Below are positions 20,213 to 29,295 of a stretch of DNA of 64,000 nt, in pieces. The notes beneath the pieces were generated by a model, which did no database searches, was not told where the DNA came from, and saw only the letters and a program-made list of their open reading frames with translations. This DNA is from Nitrososphaerota archaeon. Lineage in GTDB: Archaea; Thermoproteota; Nitrososphaeria; Nitrososphaerales; UBA57. The stretch lies in contig JACPSZ010000008.1 in assembly GCA_024860875.1 (NCBI GenBank), forward strand, positions 148,106 to 212,105. Reading direction: 5' to 3'. Numbering within the stretch: the first letter of the stretch is position 1; each line of letters starts with the position of its first letter. The translations under genes and the position numbers were made by a program.

Positions 20213-20953
20213 ATGCTCAATGACATAAGTCGGTTTGGGTTAAATAATGTCCACAATGTTGTTAAATGGCAAGAAACTTTGACCTTCTCACGAATATCTT
20301 TGAATGGTAATGCTCTCCTATTAATGCTTGATTTGATTGAGAATGACTTGCTTGATGTTTCTGCCCCAGAAGGCATAGCGAGGAATGTTTGGAAGAGTTC
20401 CCTCGCATTTGTGAAATCTCATGGCATGGGGCAGACGTACGATGGAAAACTGCAGCTAAAGTCTTCGGACAGGGTTAGAATTGCAATGCTTGCGGCTCCA
20501 ATGGTGCAGGATTTGAGGAAAGTTTCGCAGAAATTAGGCTGGAGGGACTTCGAGCTCTTCGTTTCTGAGGTTGCAGAGCATTATGGTTATCATGTCAAGA
20601 GCAACTTGATCATAGCGAAGCCGAGGGTGCAAATTGACCTCATTGCTGTAAAAGGGACTATGTGCATAGCCATAGACTGCAAGCACTGGGGGAAGAGTGC
20701 AGGGGTGTCGAGCCTTAGCGTGATTGCAAAGAGGCAGATCAGGAGGGCGAAAATATTGTTGAGGAGTGATGAGGCAAAGTCCTCGAATGTTAAGACTGCG
20801 TTGCCAGCCATAGTAACTCTGCTCCCTAGTCTTAGTAGAACTATTGCGGGTGTTCCTGTAGTACCTGTTTCAGAGATCAACAACTTCTTTGCAAATGTCG
20901 ATGGATACATTGGTGATTACAAGGTGATACGCAGACGGGAAAGGATCAGATAG
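20213..20953 (+). CDS. Restriction endonuclease-like (PD-(D/E)XK) protein
   Basis: KLGWRDFELFVSEVAEHYGYHVKSNLI...VQIDLIAVKGTMCIAIDCKHW (D...x-CKHW core). Confidence 0.72.
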   Translation: MLNDISRFGLNNVHNVVKWQETLTFSRISLNGNALLLMLDLIENDLLDVSAPEGIARNVWKSSLAFVKSHGMGQTYDGKLQLKSSDRVRIAMLAAPMVQDLRKVSQKLGWRDFELFVSEVAEHYGYHVKSNLIIAKPRVQIDLIAVKGTMCIAIDCKHWGKSAGVSSLSVIAKRQIRRAKILLRSDEAKSSNVKTALPAIVTLLPSLSRTIAGVPVVPVSEINNFFANVDGYIGDYKVIRRRERIR

Positions 20954-20957
20954 TATT

Positions 20958-20981
20958 GGCGACTCTGCTAAATGCCTTTAG
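20958..20981 (+). repeat. Left copy of 24-bp imperfect direct repeat (GGCGACTCTGCTAAATGCCTTTAG)
   Basis: 21/24 match to 24456-24479. Confidence 0.8.
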
Positions 20982-21435
20982 ACGAGTGATCTCACTCACC
21001 TAAATCTATAATGTGGGTGATTAGCCCACCTACCTCCCCACATTTTTCATTTAGGTATTGCGACAATGGTAAAGCCGACTGCCACCGTAGCTCGGTATTG
21101 TTTTACCCTGGTGCTACAATACAGCATCAAAATATTCCTATATGATTCAAAAATTCCTCTCCACCTATGGAGACGGGTTTATAGTACCTCCTTCTTTTTT
21201 CTTGATTCAGAGCGAACTCATCGAGCAATGAGCAATAAATTGTCCTACAATAATTTCTTTGTCGAGTTTGCAGAGTACATCCTGCTCATGTGTTGTAGTT
21301 AATCTGAGCTGTTAAGCTAGCGTCAGGTAAAAAGGTTGATTTTGAATATGGGAAAGATTTTCATAAACTTCAAAGTAGCGCCTAGATGCCTATGCAGTTC
21401 GAAAACTTAATGAATATTCAAACTTATCTATCGTT

Positions 21436-22290
21436 ATGGCAAAGCTAAACACATATCTCAATTTTGCGGGCAACACGGAAGAAGCATTCAATTTTTACAA
21501 ATCCGTTTTTGGAGGAGAATTTACATCCGTAGTCCGCTTCAAAGACATGCCTATGGAAGGTGTGAATATCCCAAAAGAAGATAAAAACAAAATCATGCAC
21601 ATTGGCTTGCCCATCGGAAAAGACAACGTGTTAATGGCAACAGACACGCTTGAGTCGCTTGGACAGAAATTAGTACAGGGCAACAATGTCCATATTTCAG
21701 TTAATCCGGAAAGCAAAGAAGAGGCAGACAGGATATTTAGTGCACTTTCTGTCGGCGGCACGATAGAGATGCCAATCGCTGACCAAGTGTGGGGAGATTA
21801 TTATGGCAGTTTTAAGGATAAATTTGGAGTACAGTGGATGGTGAATTATAGCTATCCGAAAGAAAGCCGGGCGATCGCAAAAACAATTACTGTGGAAAAT
21901 ATGATAAACGCTCCACTAGAAAAGGTTTGGAAACTGTGGACAGAGCCAAAGCATGTTATGAAGTGGTGTTACGCATCAGACGACTGGGAAGCTCCGCATG
22001 CTGAGAATGATCTGCGTGTGGGCGGAAAATTCAAAACTGTCATGGCGGCCAAAGATAAAAGTGCGGGCTTTGATTTTACGGGCGTATATACCAACTTAAA
22101 AAAGCACGAGCTGATCGAATATAACATGGACGACGGTCGGCATGTGAAAGTAGAATTTACTAAGCTTCCGAAGAGTGTAAGGATTACCGAAACCTTCGAA
22201 CCTGAAAAGGAAAATCCGGAAGACATGCAGCGATCCGGTTGGCAGGCAATTTTAGACAATTTCAAAAAATATGTTGAGGGTAACAAATAA
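21436..22290 (+). CDS. Fusion of PhnB-like VOC domain and AHSA1/SRPBCC domain
   Basis: YLNFAGNTEEAFNFYKSVFGGEFTSVVRF; FGVQWMVNYS; then TITVENMINAPLEKVWKLWTEPKHVMKW. Confidence 0.9.
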   Translation: MAKLNTYLNFAGNTEEAFNFYKSVFGGEFTSVVRFKDMPMEGVNIPKEDKNKIMHIGLPIGKDNVLMATDTLESLGQKLVQGNNVHISVNPESKEEADRIFSALSVGGTIEMPIADQVWGDYYGSFKDKFGVQWMVNYSYPKESRAIAKTITVENMINAPLEKVWKLWTEPKHVMKWCYASDDWEAPHAENDLRVGGKFKTVMAAKDKSAGFDFTGVYTNLKKHELIEYNMDDGRHVKVEFTKLPKSVRITETFEPEKENPEDMQRSGWQAILDNFKKYVEGNK

Positions 22291-22349
22291 CTATGCAAAA
22301 AATCACACCACCAGAAAGATACGAAAGAACGTGCTAAAAGGATGAAAAA

Positions 22350-22646
22350 TTGATCGTGGAAATAGCAGAATTCAAAACCAAAAAAGGTGTTACTGATTTA
22401 CAGGTGCTCAAAGCATCGCAAAAGGCGTACGACGACTTTCTATCCAAGTGCAAGGGCTTCATCAGCCGAGAGCTAATAAAAAGCGATGATGGAACGTGGA
22501 TGGACGTCGTACATTTTGAAACAGTCGAAGGCGCGGAAAACGCAGCGCGGGAATTTCCGAACAACCCTGGCGGAAAAGCCTTCGAAGAAGTAATTGACAA
22601 GACAACCGCCAAAATGCTACACTTCAAGGTGGCCAAAAAGTATTGA
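22350..22646 (+). CDS. Dimeric alpha-beta barrel / antibiotic biosynthesis monooxygenase-like protein
   Basis: IVEIAEFKTKKGVTDLQVLKASQKAYDDFLSKCKGFISRELI. Confidence 0.65.
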   Translation: MIVEIAEFKTKKGVTDLQVLKASQKAYDDFLSKCKGFISRELIKSDDGTWMDVVHFETVEGAENAAREFPNNPGGKAFEEVIDKTTAKMLHFKVAKKY

Positions 22647-22728
22647 AGCCGGTAATTATTGAGGAGGAATTCCGACGAAGAAAATTGGGACGGATAGTAA
22701 ATAGATCAAGTGTGCAAGGAGAAGTGGT

Positions 22729-23418
22729 ATGAGAAAAATAATTGCAAATACGTTTCTAACGTTAGATGGAGTCATGCAGGCGCCAGGCGGACCCGAAGAA
22801 GATCCCACAGGCGGTTTTAAGTACGGTGGATGGTCGGTCAACTACTGGGATGGAATGATGGGCAAGGTCATCATGGAAGGGCTGCTGGGAAAACCGTTCG
22901 ACCTTTTGCTCGGCAGGAAGACCTACGAGATATTCGCCGCACATTGGCCATTTGTCAAGAATGACCCGGACAAGCTGAACGCAATGGCTGCAGACAAACT
23001 GAACAGCGCCAAGAAATACGTTGTCTCAAAAACGCTTGCCAAAGCCGACTGGAAAAACTCCACGCTCATCAAAGGAGACGTTATGAAAAAAATCATCAAG
23101 CTCAAGGAACAGACTGGACCCGAAATACAAGTCCACGGTAGCAGCAATCTTATCCAGACGCTTCTGGAACACGACCTCATCGATGAGTTCCGTGTGTGGA
23201 CCTTCCCTCTTGCTCTCGGTGGCGGCAAGCGCCTTTTCGGCGAAGGCACCATCCTCACCAGTTTAAAACTGATTGACTGCAAAATCTCGACGACGGGCGT
23301 CATCATTGCCACTTACGCGAGGGGCGGAAAGGTCAAGACAGGTTCGGTTGCGCTCGAAAATCCAACAGAGGCAGAACTCGCTCGCCGCAAAAAGCTTGTG
23401 GAGGAAAGTCAGCAATAA
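22729..23418 (+). CDS. RibD C-terminal/dihydrofolate reductase-like protein
   Basis: MRKIIANTFLTLDGVMQAPGGPEED...LLGRKTYEIFAAHWP...IQVHGSSNLIQTLLEHDLIDEFRVWTFPLALGGGKRLF. Confidence 0.9.
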   Translation: MRKIIANTFLTLDGVMQAPGGPEEDPTGGFKYGGWSVNYWDGMMGKVIMEGLLGKPFDLLLGRKTYEIFAAHWPFVKNDPDKLNAMAADKLNSAKKYVVSKTLAKADWKNSTLIKGDVMKKIIKLKEQTGPEIQVHGSSNLIQTLLEHDLIDEFRVWTFPLALGGGKRLFGEGTILTSLKLIDCKISTTGVIIATYARGGKVKTGSVALENPTEAELARRKKLVEESQQ

Positions 23419-23508
23419 TCGGTGAAGTAAAACATGAAAAAATTCATCATCAAGACCGAGAGCTAGAAATCATTAAGAGATAGCATAGAAAAGTTAAGGA
23501 GGAATACA

Positions 23509-24405
23509 ATGGTAGCAACTGAACAAAAAATTACACCCCATTTATGGTTTGACAAAGAAGCCAAGGAGGCGGCTAAGCTCTACACCTCCGTCTTTAAGGA
23601 CTCCAAAATTATAAACACGACAACGCTTCACAACACCCCTTCTGGCTCGGCGGACATTGTATCATTCGAGCTTCTTGGGCAGGCATTTATGGCTATCAAC
23701 GCAGGCCCATTCTTCAAATTCAATCCATCCATTTCGTTCCATGTTAAATGTAAGAGTAGGGATGAGGTTGATTCATTGTGGAAAAGACTGTCCGAAGGAG
23801 GCAAGGTACTCATGGAGCTGGGCGAATATCCGTTCAGCGAAAGATATGGATGGATGCAAGACAGGTACGGCCTTTCTTGGCAGGTGATCTTCGTGGGCAA
23901 GAGCGAGATAAAGCAAAGAATTACCCCCGTACTCATGTTTGTCGGCAACGTTTGCGGCAAAACAGAAGAAGCGGTCAACTTTTACGCATCGGTGTTCCAT
24001 AAAACCAAAGTTGGGAATATCGTCCGCTACGGCAAAGGCGAAGAACCCGACAAGGAAGGAACGGTAAAGTATACCGCTTTCACGCTTGAAGGCCAGGATT
24101 TTGGCGCCATGGACAGCGCGCGTCAACACAACTTTGCTTTCAACGAAGCGATTTCCTTCATAGTGAACTGCAAGACACAGGAGGAAATTGACTACTACTG
24201 GGGAAAGCTGTCCGCAGATCCAAAGGCCGAACAGTGCGGTTGGCTAAAAGATAGGTACGGCCTTTCGTGGCAGATTGTTCCCGCTGTTATGGACAAGATG
24301 ATGAAAGATAGAGATCAGAAGAAAATAGCGCGGGTGACAGAGGCGTTCCTCAAAATGAAAAAATTTGATATTGCGAAATTAAAGAAAGCATACGAGGGAC
24401 GATAA
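23509..24405 (+). CDS. Tandem PhnB-like VOC-domain protein
   Basis: Two copies of PhnB-like core (ITPHLWFDKEAKEAAKLYTSVFKDSKI / ITPVLMFVGNVCGKTEEAVNFYASVFHKTKV); DRYGLSWQ twice. Confidence 0.9.
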   Translation: MVATEQKITPHLWFDKEAKEAAKLYTSVFKDSKIINTTTLHNTPSGSADIVSFELLGQAFMAINAGPFFKFNPSISFHVKCKSRDEVDSLWKRLSEGGKVLMELGEYPFSERYGWMQDRYGLSWQVIFVGKSEIKQRITPVLMFVGNVCGKTEEAVNFYASVFHKTKVGNIVRYGKGEEPDKEGTVKYTAFTLEGQDFGAMDSARQHNFAFNEAISFIVNCKTQEEIDYYWGKLSADPKAEQCGWLKDRYGLSWQIVPAVMDKMMKDRDQKKIARVTEAFLKMKKFDIAKLKKAYEGR

Positions 24406-24455
24406 TTCTCTTCAAGGCTTCAGGAACCTCTGACTTAATAGCCTTCTAGATGAAA

Positions 24456-24479
24456 GGCGACTCGGTCAAATGCCTTTAG
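24456..24479 (+). repeat. Right copy of 24-bp imperfect direct repeat (GGCGACTCGGTCAAATGCCTTTAG)
   Basis: 21/24 match to 20958-20981. Confidence 0.8.
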
Positions 24480-24736
24480 GTCATTTTTTCCCGTAACTCT
24501 GAATCGTCATCGTCGCCGTCTATTCTCATTTAAAAGCTTCATAATAACTATTCGCTTAATGTCTTCTGATACCTCTGCGGATTTTCTGCCTCACTTTTGG
24601 GGATTTGCTCTGTTATGATTTTATCTGGCCCCCTATACGGGGGCCGTGTGTGGGCGGGCGTGAAGATGCATTCCTCCAACCGTGAGGAGTTATCAGAACA
24701 GCCAAATGCAAAGATACATAGCCCTGTATTTTATCA

Positions 24737-25855
24737 ATGGCTGGAAAATTGGGCATAGACGGGTTTGCTAGCGAAGAAGGAACAAGAAACTTTGCCGCCA
24801 AGGCAGTTAAGCTAGGAGTTCTAAGAGAACACTTCCGGAGCTACAATGAACTAACGTTGTCAAGCCTCGGCATGGGAACCTACCTCGGGGAAACTGACAG
24901 GGAAACTGACATTCTAGTCTCCAAAGCGGTCGAAGAATCTGTAAGATCTGGTGCAATTAACGTAATTGATACTGCAATAAATTACCGCTTCCAGAAGGCT
25001 GAGCGTTCTGTTGGTAATGCATTAAGAAAGATGGTTGAAGGGAACTCTGTCAAGAGGAACGAAATCTTCCTCGCAACAAAGAACGGCTACCTTACACCAG
25101 ACGGAGATTTGAAAATGGACTTCTGGAAGTATGTTCACGAAAATCTCGTAAAGACTAACATCATCAAACCTAATGAAATCTCGTCGGGAATGCACTGCAT
25201 GTCAGTAAATTACCTTAAGGATCAACTGCAAAGAAGCCTTCGCAATTTAGGAGTCGAGTGCGTTGATTTAATGTATTTGCACAACGCTGCAGAAGCTCAA
25301 TTAAACGATATCTCCATGGAAGAGTTCTTTGAAAAGCTAATGTCAGTATTTACATTCTATGAAGACATGCGGAAAGAGGGGAAGATCAGATATTATGGTT
25401 TAGCTACATGGTCCTGCTTTCGATTGCCTGCGGATGACCCCGAATACCTGAGCCTTTCAGAAGTGGTTTCTGTTGCAAAGGAAGTAGATGATGATCATGG
25501 TTTCAAGTTTATCCAATTGCCTTTCAACCTTGGAATGAAGGAAGCTTTTATGCTCAGAAACCAGAACGTTGATGGCGAAATGCTTTCGACACTTGAAGCT
25601 GCTAAGAAACTTGGCTTAGGCGTCTTTACAAGTGTGCCACTGCTACAGGGGAGGCTCCTTAATCCAAGAACACTTCCAAACATTGAAGGAATCGACAAAC
25701 CTGCTCTGAAATGCCTCCAGATAGCACGGTCTGCACCCATAATCTGCCCTCTTGTGGGACAAAAGGATTCTTCGCATGTAAAAGAAAATGTGCAAATTGC
25801 AAAGCTGCCATTCATAGAATACGAAAGATTAGCGTCTTTGATATCATCATTTTAA
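24737..25855 (+). CDS. Aldo/keto reductase family protein
   Basis: SLGMGTYLGETDRETD...NVIDTAINYRFQKAERSVGNALRKM...VDLMYLHN...IRYYGLATW. Confidence 0.88.
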   Translation: MAGKLGIDGFASEEGTRNFAAKAVKLGVLREHFRSYNELTLSSLGMGTYLGETDRETDILVSKAVEESVRSGAINVIDTAINYRFQKAERSVGNALRKMVEGNSVKRNEIFLATKNGYLTPDGDLKMDFWKYVHENLVKTNIIKPNEISSGMHCMSVNYLKDQLQRSLRNLGVECVDLMYLHNAAEAQLNDISMEEFFEKLMSVFTFYEDMRKEGKIRYYGLATWSCFRLPADDPEYLSLSEVVSVAKEVDDDHGFKFIQLPFNLGMKEAFMLRNQNVDGEMLSTLEAAKKLGLGVFTSVPLLQGRLLNPRTLPNIEGIDKPALKCLQIARSAPIICPLVGQKDSSHVKENVQIAKLPFIEYERLASLISSF

Positions 25856-25878
25856 TACCAAATAATACTTTGAAGGCA

Positions 25879-26244
25879 ATGATGGATGCCAAGGTCAAGC
25901 GGTGGCTAGATGATCTTTCTGAGTCAAAGAAGGAGCTGGCGATGAAGGTTCGAGAGATAGTCTTCAAGGCTGAACCCTCAATCAAAGAGGCAATAAAGTG
26001 GGGCAGCCTTACCTTCATTTCTGATGAAAATATCGCTTGGATCATCAATTACCCTCAAAAAGAATACACCAACTTCGGCTTCTTCAGGGCAACAGAATTG
26101 TCGGACCCGAAAAGGTTGCTAGAGGGTTCAGGAAAAGGTCTCCGGCATGTGAAGATCAAGAGCGAGAAGGATATTGATGCTAAGCAATTTACTGCATGGA
26201 TAAAAGAAGCCGTAAAGCTGAACAAGGAAAAGCCCAAGAAATAA
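25879..26244 (+). CDS. DUF1801-like (YdhG-type) protein
   Basis: REIVFKAEPSIKEAIKWGSLTFISDENIAWI...NFGFFRATELSDPKRLLEGSGKGLRHVKIKSEKDID. Confidence 0.8.
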   Translation: MMDAKVKRWLDDLSESKKELAMKVREIVFKAEPSIKEAIKWGSLTFISDENIAWIINYPQKEYTNFGFFRATELSDPKRLLEGSGKGLRHVKIKSEKDIDAKQFTAWIKEAVKLNKEKPKK

Positions 26245-26248
26245 GAAT

Positions 26249-26280
26249 TGGCAGCCCCTAGATTCGACTGGGGTCACCAA
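26249..26280 (-). pseudogene. Degenerate 3' fragment of tRNA-Gln (possible old attachment site)
   Basis: ttggcagcccctagattcgactggggtcaccaa resembles tRNA-Gln 3' end at 28007-28045 (tggtagccccgcccagattcgaactggggtcacca) with a few deletions. Confidence 0.65.
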
Positions 26281-26301
26281 CTTGAAACGATCAAAGCATA
26301 T

Positions 26302-26571
26302 TCACGTTAACCTAGAAAAGTCATCGTAAACATTTTTTCGATGCCCAATGTATAAGACAATGACTCTACGTTCATCTCTGTCAATTTCATAAATAGCCCG
26401 ATAATCGCCTATTCTTATGCGCCAAAAGGCTGAAGGTCTTAGCTGCTCACCTTTAGTTTCAGGAGAATCTTCTAATGATTTTAGAATGCTCTTTATTCGA
26501 TTCTTCAGATCGGGGTTCAGTTTGGCAAAAGCCTTGGCCGCCTTCTGATGCAGGAAGACTCTATAACTCAT
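26302..26571 (-). CDS. RelE/ParE-family toxin
   Basis: MSYRVFLHQKAAKAFAKLNPDLKNRIKSILKSLEDSPETKGEQLRPSAFWRIRIGDYRAIYEID. Confidence 0.9.
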   Translation of the reverse strand: MSYRVFLHQKAAKAFAKLNPDLKNRIKSILKSLEDSPETKGEQLRPSAFWRIRIGDYRAIYEIDRDERRVIVLYIGHRKNVYDDFSRLT

Positions 26572-26795
26572 TGAACTTCGTCAATGGGTAAGAGCATTTC
26601 GGGCTTTTTCTTGGCCTCTCTGCTCCTTTGCACAAGCATCTTGGAAAAAACTCTAGTGCGCTCCCTTTCCTGATGGATGGCAACTATGGTCTTGATGGCA
26701 TCGCTTCTGCTGGCGAACTTCCCTTCTTTCACCCATCTGTCTATTGTCTTAGCCATTTCTTTTGGGATCCTGACTTGAACCTGCAGAGTGGCCAT
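26568..26795 (-). CDS. Ribbon-helix-helix antitoxin
   Basis: MATLQVQVRIPKEMAKTIDRWVKEGKFASRSDAIKTIV; ATGA overlap with toxin. Confidence 0.88.
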   Translation of the reverse strand: MATLQVQVRIPKEMAKTIDRWVKEGKFASRSDAIKTIVAIHQERERTRVFSKMLVQRSREAKKKPEMLLPIDEVQ

Positions 26796-26940
26796 TAAAG
26801 TGTAAACGTTTTTGTTTACTAATAAATACTTCTAAGACGTATTATAATACATTAGATAATATGTTTAGCTTATCTTCGTGTTGCGTCTTATATGCTATTG
26901 TTCGAAAAACAAAAATCAAAGTGACGAGCCTTCATTTCTG

Positions 26941-27126
26941 ATGCCTCCCCCGGTTGCGAAGACTATACGAGATCTACTCTATTGGGAGTATGCCAAGCTA
27001 ATTGCTGGGAGTGCTGTAGGGGATAGGAAGAATTATGGTTTTATAATGTATACCTTCAACAATCTAAGAAAAGGGAACCTTAAGCCATCAACAATTCTAA
27101 GAGAGAACCAGACTCTAGTGATGTAA
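26941..27126 (+). CDS. Small conserved-looking hypothetical protein
   Basis: MPPPVAKTIRDLLYWEYAKLIAGSAVGDRKNYGFIMYTFNNLRKGNLKPSTILRENQ. Confidence 0.55.
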   Translation: MPPPVAKTIRDLLYWEYAKLIAGSAVGDRKNYGFIMYTFNNLRKGNLKPSTILRENQTLVM

Positions 27127-27310
27127 CGGGAGATAAGAAGCTCGGCATACTAGCGGCAAAAACAGTATCAGAAACAAAACATATTTGCGTATTGCAGATA
27201 AGTTGCTATTACTCAAGATATTCCATTATACCCATGTTCATGTTCTGATATTAAGATATTCCACAAGAAAAGCGGCTGTTGTGACTGCTGTGCACGGAGC
27301 TCTTGAAATA

Positions 27311-27655
27311 CTAACTTGTCTTTCTTACTTGGATAGCTTCCTGTTCAGTAGCTTTCTCCATTGCCTGCTTGCCTAATGCCAAATCAAGCTCAATTAATTT
27401 CTGGACTACTGGATTCTTTCTGTTGAGATTGTACAGAGAAGCCCTTCCTATCTTTCTCGTTTGTATGAACACCCCAGAGGATTCTAGCGCCTTCCAAGCC
27501 TTGAAGAAGGTGCTCCTTGACATTGGAACCTGTTTAGATGCCTCTTGCTTGGAGTAGTCTAGCGACGGGTTATAAAGAAAGAAATCAAGTATCTTAATGG
27601 TTGGTGCTTCCCCTAACTGTTTCAGCAGCAGGCTTTCTTCGCGTAGCATCTTCAT
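27311..27655 (-). CDS. Winged-helix transcriptional regulator
   Basis: GEAPTIKILDFFLYNPSLDYSKQEASKQVPMSRSTFFKAWKALESSGVFIQTRKIGRASLYNLN. Confidence 0.82.
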   Translation of the reverse strand: MKMLREESLLLKQLGEAPTIKILDFFLYNPSLDYSKQEASKQVPMSRSTFFKAWKALESSGVFIQTRKIGRASLYNLNRKNPVVQKLIELDLALGKQAMEKATEQEAIQVRKTS

Positions 27656-27713
27656 TCTTTATCTAGCTCAATAGGTATATAACCGTGCACCCAGAAAGTA
27701 CCATTATCGAACC

Positions 27714-28001
27714 TTGGAACAAGTGAGCGATGCCTACATCAGAGCATCAATTCTTTACAGATTGTACAAGCAGGGCAAGTGGGGAGGAAGCCACATCGAT
27801 TTTGAGAATTTAAAGAAAGGGTTCAGCCCGAGGTAGCTCGGGAAGAGAGGTTCGAAGAGGATCGAGCAGCTTGCTGAGGAACTGATCAAGGAGGGCTATA
27901 TCGTAGCGAAGATAACATCATACGGCTATCATGTGAGCCTAAATCCTCGAAGAAGTGTTGAAATCCAGAAAATCATAGACGGGTTCATTGCTGAACATTG
28001 A
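27714..28001 (+). pseudogene. Small ORF interrupted by an in-frame TAG (27834-27836)
   Basis: LEQVSDAYIRASILYRLYKQGKWGGSHIDFENLKKGFSPR*LGKRGSKRIEQLAEELIKEGYIVAKITSYGYHVSLNPRRSVEIQKIIDGFIAEH in one frame across the stop. Confidence 0.65.
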
Positions 28002-28006
28002 AAATT

Positions 28007-28135
28007 TGGTAGCCCCGCCCAGATTCGAACTGGGGTCACCAGGTTTCTTTTTCTGAGGATCCAGAGCCTGGCATCCATAGCCCAACCCTAGTGATTGGCC
28101 GCTAGACTCCGCGAGCTTGTGCTCTCGACGGGGCT
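28007..28135 (-). tRNA. tRNA-Gln(CTG) with three putative introns, CCA encoded
   Basis: Removing 28109-28127 (19 nt), 28077-28094 (18 nt) and 28045-28060 (16 nt) gives AGCCCCGTAGTCTAGCGGCCAAGGATGCCAGGCTCTGGACCTGGTGACCCCAGTTCGAATCTGGGCGGGGCTACCA, a standard cloverleaf with CTG anticodon. Confidence 0.85.
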
Positions 28136-28198
28136 GCGTCGGGGCTGAACTATGCTTCCTAATTCTCGAGTTTTTTAGTGTTTCATATTTCCAAAAGG

Positions 28199-29170
28199 TC
28201 AGGGAAGGCCGACCTGCTGGAACTTTTCTTCATACGTGCTCATCTTTCTTACATTTTCTTCGGTCGGGAAGAATCTGATCTTTTCAATGTTAAACCGAGC
28301 ACCATACTTCATTTTGGTATTTGGCCTTGCGGGTATCAGCCCTTCATACTCTGTCCCCATCTTTCTCTGCCAATCCTCTGATAATAGATAATTGTAGAAT
28401 AACTTTGCAGCGTTAGGATGCTGAGCATTTTCCAGCATGGCAATGCTCCTCTGCATCGCAAGATTTGGAACATCTTCCATGTTCACCGTATTGACAGACC
28501 AGCCTACTTTGATTAAAGGAAGAGGTAATCCTATTCCATACTCTCCTCTTGCTATGTATTTGTGCAAATTATGATAACATGGAAAAGACTTTGGCTCTAC
28601 ATTATGGGTAAAATCCTTCATTATGCGTTCCCACTTCCTTTCTCCAAAGATCTCCAGCAGAGTTGCGAAGTAATAGAAACTGTATAGTCCGTCGGTTCTG
28701 TCAACTACAGACTGCATGGCAATTTTACCCTTTAATTTAGGGTCTGCTAAATCTTGCCAGCTTGAAGGGACATCATCAGGTTCGATTATGTTTGGATTGT
28801 AAACTGTCCTTGTTGGCTCTATTGCTATGCCAGCCCACTGGTTATCTTCATCTCTAAATTGCGCAGGATAAGCGTCAAGAAGGTCTGAAGAATATCTTTT
28901 CAGATAGCCGGCTTCTTTAAGGTGCAAAATAGCGTAGTGAGGCTGCATCACGATGTCAGCAGTCTGCATTCCGTTCTTCACTTCCTGCTCTATTCTGCTT
29001 ATTGTTGGGCCTGGATGCGCACCATAATAAGTCAGGTTTATGTCGTATTCAGGATATCTTCTCCTAAAACTCCTCAGTATGTTGAAGAAGGTGCTGTGGA
29101 ATGGGCCATAAACTATCAGTTCGCGCTCAGGTTCCTTAACCGCTATATTCTTTGCTTCTGTATCGGGCAT
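28199..29170 (-). CDS. ABC transporter substrate-binding-like protein without signal peptide
   Basis: ELIVYGPFHSTFFNILRSFRRRYPEYDINLTYYGAHPGPTISRIEQEVKNGMQTADIVM; N-terminus MPDTEAKNIAVKEPEREL is hydrophilic. Confidence 0.75.
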   Translation of the reverse strand: MPDTEAKNIAVKEPERELIVYGPFHSTFFNILRSFRRRYPEYDINLTYYGAHPGPTISRIEQEVKNGMQTADIVMQPHYAILHLKEAGYLKRYSSDLLDAYPAQFRDEDNQWAGIAIEPTRTVYNPNIIEPDDVPSSWQDLADPKLKGKIAMQSVVDRTDGLYSFYYFATLLEIFGERKWERIMKDFTHNVEPKSFPCYHNLHKYIARGEYGIGLPLPLIKVGWSVNTVNMEDVPNLAMQRSIAMLENAQHPNAAKLFYNYLLSEDWQRKMGTEYEGLIPARPNTKMKYGARFNIEKIRFFPTEENVRKMSTYEEKFQQVGLP

Positions 29171-29295
29171 GTCTGTTCAAATCCGTCTGAGCCTAGAGAT
29201 CAAATTAAGCGTTATAGCAGAATAATCCTTACACCCTAACATGTGAGGGTATCTAGCATCTTTTACTAACCAATTTAACTGTAGAAGAAATTTAG

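Noticed and set aside
24625-24660. GGCCCCCTATACGGGGGCC hairpin
   Set aside because: Single short stem-loop in an intergenic region; no evidence for function beyond possible terminator/UTR structure.
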